Assembly (NCBI GenBank): GCA_026874595.1
Contig: CM049306.1
Coordinates: 54,838,019-54,902,018 of the forward strand
Origin: Sipunculus nudus
Lineage: Eukaryota > Annelida > Sipuncula > Golfingiida > Sipunculidae
Direction: 5' to 3'
DNA length: 64,000 nucleotides
Position numbers and translations under genes: made by a program. Below are positions 62,569-64,000 of this stretch, one piece after another (position 1 is the stretch's first letter; every line of letters begins with the position of its first letter). The notes under the pieces are model-generated. The model was not told the origin of the DNA. It ran no database searches and saw only the letters and a program-made list of their open reading frames with translations.

Positions 62569-63300
62569 CAGTAGAGCGTCGTTTATCCAAAAGCCTCGGG
62601 GGACAAGCTTTTTGTTCGGAATAACGATCGTTCGGATGAACGATTTTGCTTAAAATTGCAGTGGGAATCACTGAGATTAGGCCTACCGCCGAGTTCGGGA
62701 CATTACCAGATACTGACTGACCCAAATGGATTAAGCTAGCCCATGATAAACGTGTGACAATATATTGTAAAATTTTCGATCGATTCATTAAATTTATCAT
62801 ATAGAACACATTCTAGTAAAATAATATAATCATTGGTGAACAGCCCTGCGCTGGTAACAATCGGTATCGTAACTACATCATGTCACGCGTGGCTGCCATG
62901 ATACCTAGAATGACCTTCCCTGACCTCGAAGTGCTGCAATCTATCGGCTGATAGGTTAACTACGGGAACCTTCATACATGTGCTGTATTTTTGTTATTAA
63001 AATTACAAGCGAGAGGATCGGTTGAATGCAAAAGTAAACAAGTTAATGTACTCAGTTTTATTTTAAATAAATGAAACAAAACGTAAATATCGCTGATCAC
63101 AGATCTGTCGACGTTGAATTCTCTGGCGAAGTCCGCTTGCTTGGTACCCGTGTTAAGTCTTGCGAGGATCGACAGCTTGTCATCAAATGACAGGACATGG
63201 CGCCTGCGCTTAAGTGACTACATTGACGAGTATGTTCACGTGGAGAATAATCAGGATGAGCAGTTTATCGTGATGACATTGACTAACACAATAGTTTAAT
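62569..63300 (-). mobile_element. Pogo/Tigger-like transposon remnant
   Basis: The left terminus CAGTAGAGCGTCGTTTATCC at 62569, preceded by TA, is a typical pogo/Tigger end. On the minus strand about 63214-63065 encodes LKRRRHVLSFDDKLSILARL, NTGTKQADFAREFNV and DRSVISDIY, the Psq/CENP-B-type helix-turn-helix at the N-terminus of such transposases. The DDE catalytic domain is absent, a stop (TAG) lies just before the helix-turn-helix segment, and no right terminus is seen. It is a decayed deletion derivative. Confidence 0.75.
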
Positions 63301-64000
63301 CAGCTTCGTAGCATGGTTTATGTAAACTCAGACTTCCTCAACTGCAGTCATAAGAAGCGATACTAGCCATAGTGCCATATTTAGGGCAGAAATAATCTGG
63401 CAAATAGAATTTGTGAGTAAATACCGGAGGCGCAGATACACTAAACTAAAGGGCCAGATCCACTAAGATTTGCTGCGGCCGGTCGATTTTTACCCCGCAA
63501 AGATCGAAATACCCGCGTGAATATCTAGACCGAATCCAAGATCCACTGCAAAAACCTGATCCACTGAGCCGGCCGGTCAGCCGGGCGATTTTTTAAAATC
63601 TCATTGTATCCTTACACGAGACCGCTATCATGCCGCACGGCCAATATCTCAAAAACAAACCAAGATAACTTGCCAAATATTGTGTCTAGACCTACGTATT
63701 CTTGGTCAAAGAGATTATATAAGATTACATTAATAACGGTTGAGTTAGTATTTTAAATTTTAATGTGCAAATTAGGGCTGCCATTGATGATAAGTCTACT
63801 TACTTCGATGCTTTCAGAGCTAAAAAAAGAAATCTGTCGAACATTTTATATAAACCCAGGTATTTAATGTCAAATATTCGAATGAAGTCCGTTTAGTCCG
63901 TATTTTAAATATTAATGTGCTAATTAGGGCCCCCATTGCTGAAGATTCTCTTCCTTTTATCCAGAACTAAGCATGATAATTGGACGAACTTTAGGTGAAG
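63301..64000. other. Right edge of window, nothing firmly identified
   Basis: CpG-richer stretch at about 63440-63610 beginning AGGGCCAGATCCACTAAGAT, with an internal GATCCACTGAGCC. It could be one end of a repeat that is cut or decayed. Confidence 0.3.

Overview
This window looks like nuclear DNA of an animal, probably a marine invertebrate and perhaps a lophotrochozoan such as a mollusc or brachiopod. It is AT-rich, carries GT-AG spliced genes with kilobase introns, and is dense in non-autonomous transposable elements and (TA)n tracts. The taxonomic guess rests on repeat style only. Two conserved genes can be supported exon by exon. Everything else is repeats or unannotatable DNA.

Gene 1 (minus strand, 17191 down to 11797) is the first 111 codons, in three exons, of RAB24, an atypical Rab GTPase linked to autophagy. 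Its 3' half was not found and probably lies left of the window. Gene 2 (plus strand, 43781-58702) is a complete ten-exon HEMK1: 332 codons encoding the mitochondrial N5-glutamine methyltransferase of translation release factors. It has motif I, the NPPY catalytic motif and a short upstream ORF. A third locus, one orphan exon-like ORF at 34424-34570 with a strong donor, is unidentified. The two genes are divergent (RAB24 left, HEMK1 right), about 25 kb apart. Nothing suggests co-regulation.

Layout: 1-11.8 kb is presumed RAB24 intron 3, filled with a nested and modular repeat family (A, B, C) whose members share the same 5' and 3' hairpin termini and a tetranucleotide GACG/GACA tract. 11.8-18.4 kb is the RAB24 exons. 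18.4-43.6 kb is intergenic. It holds a solo LTR (23155-24005) with a 4-bp target duplication, an inverted LTR fragment, a 42-bp-arm hairpin between two TA tracts, a CACTG-ended element, a TTA-duplicating element with an 81-bp terminal duplication, and many microsatellites. 43.6-60.9 kb is HEMK1. Its introns carry a TIR element (intron 1), a 4-kb inverted family B copy split by two TA insertions (intron 4), copies of a 0.3-kb TIR element (introns 4, 7, 8), an AAATAC-rich hAT-like element and a 1.8-kb minisatellite (intron 8). 60.9-64 kb holds hairpin-ended repeats and a pogo/Tigger-type transposase remnant.

The most interesting material is the repeat biology. Family A/B has shared hairpin termini, subterminal inverted repeats, tandem modules and a tetranucleotide tract. 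This matches the general plan of Helentron-derived elements and bivalve pearl elements. Filled-site versus empty-site comparisons inside the window date and define two other transposons. No CRISPR array, rRNA, tRNA or bacterial-type operon was seen.
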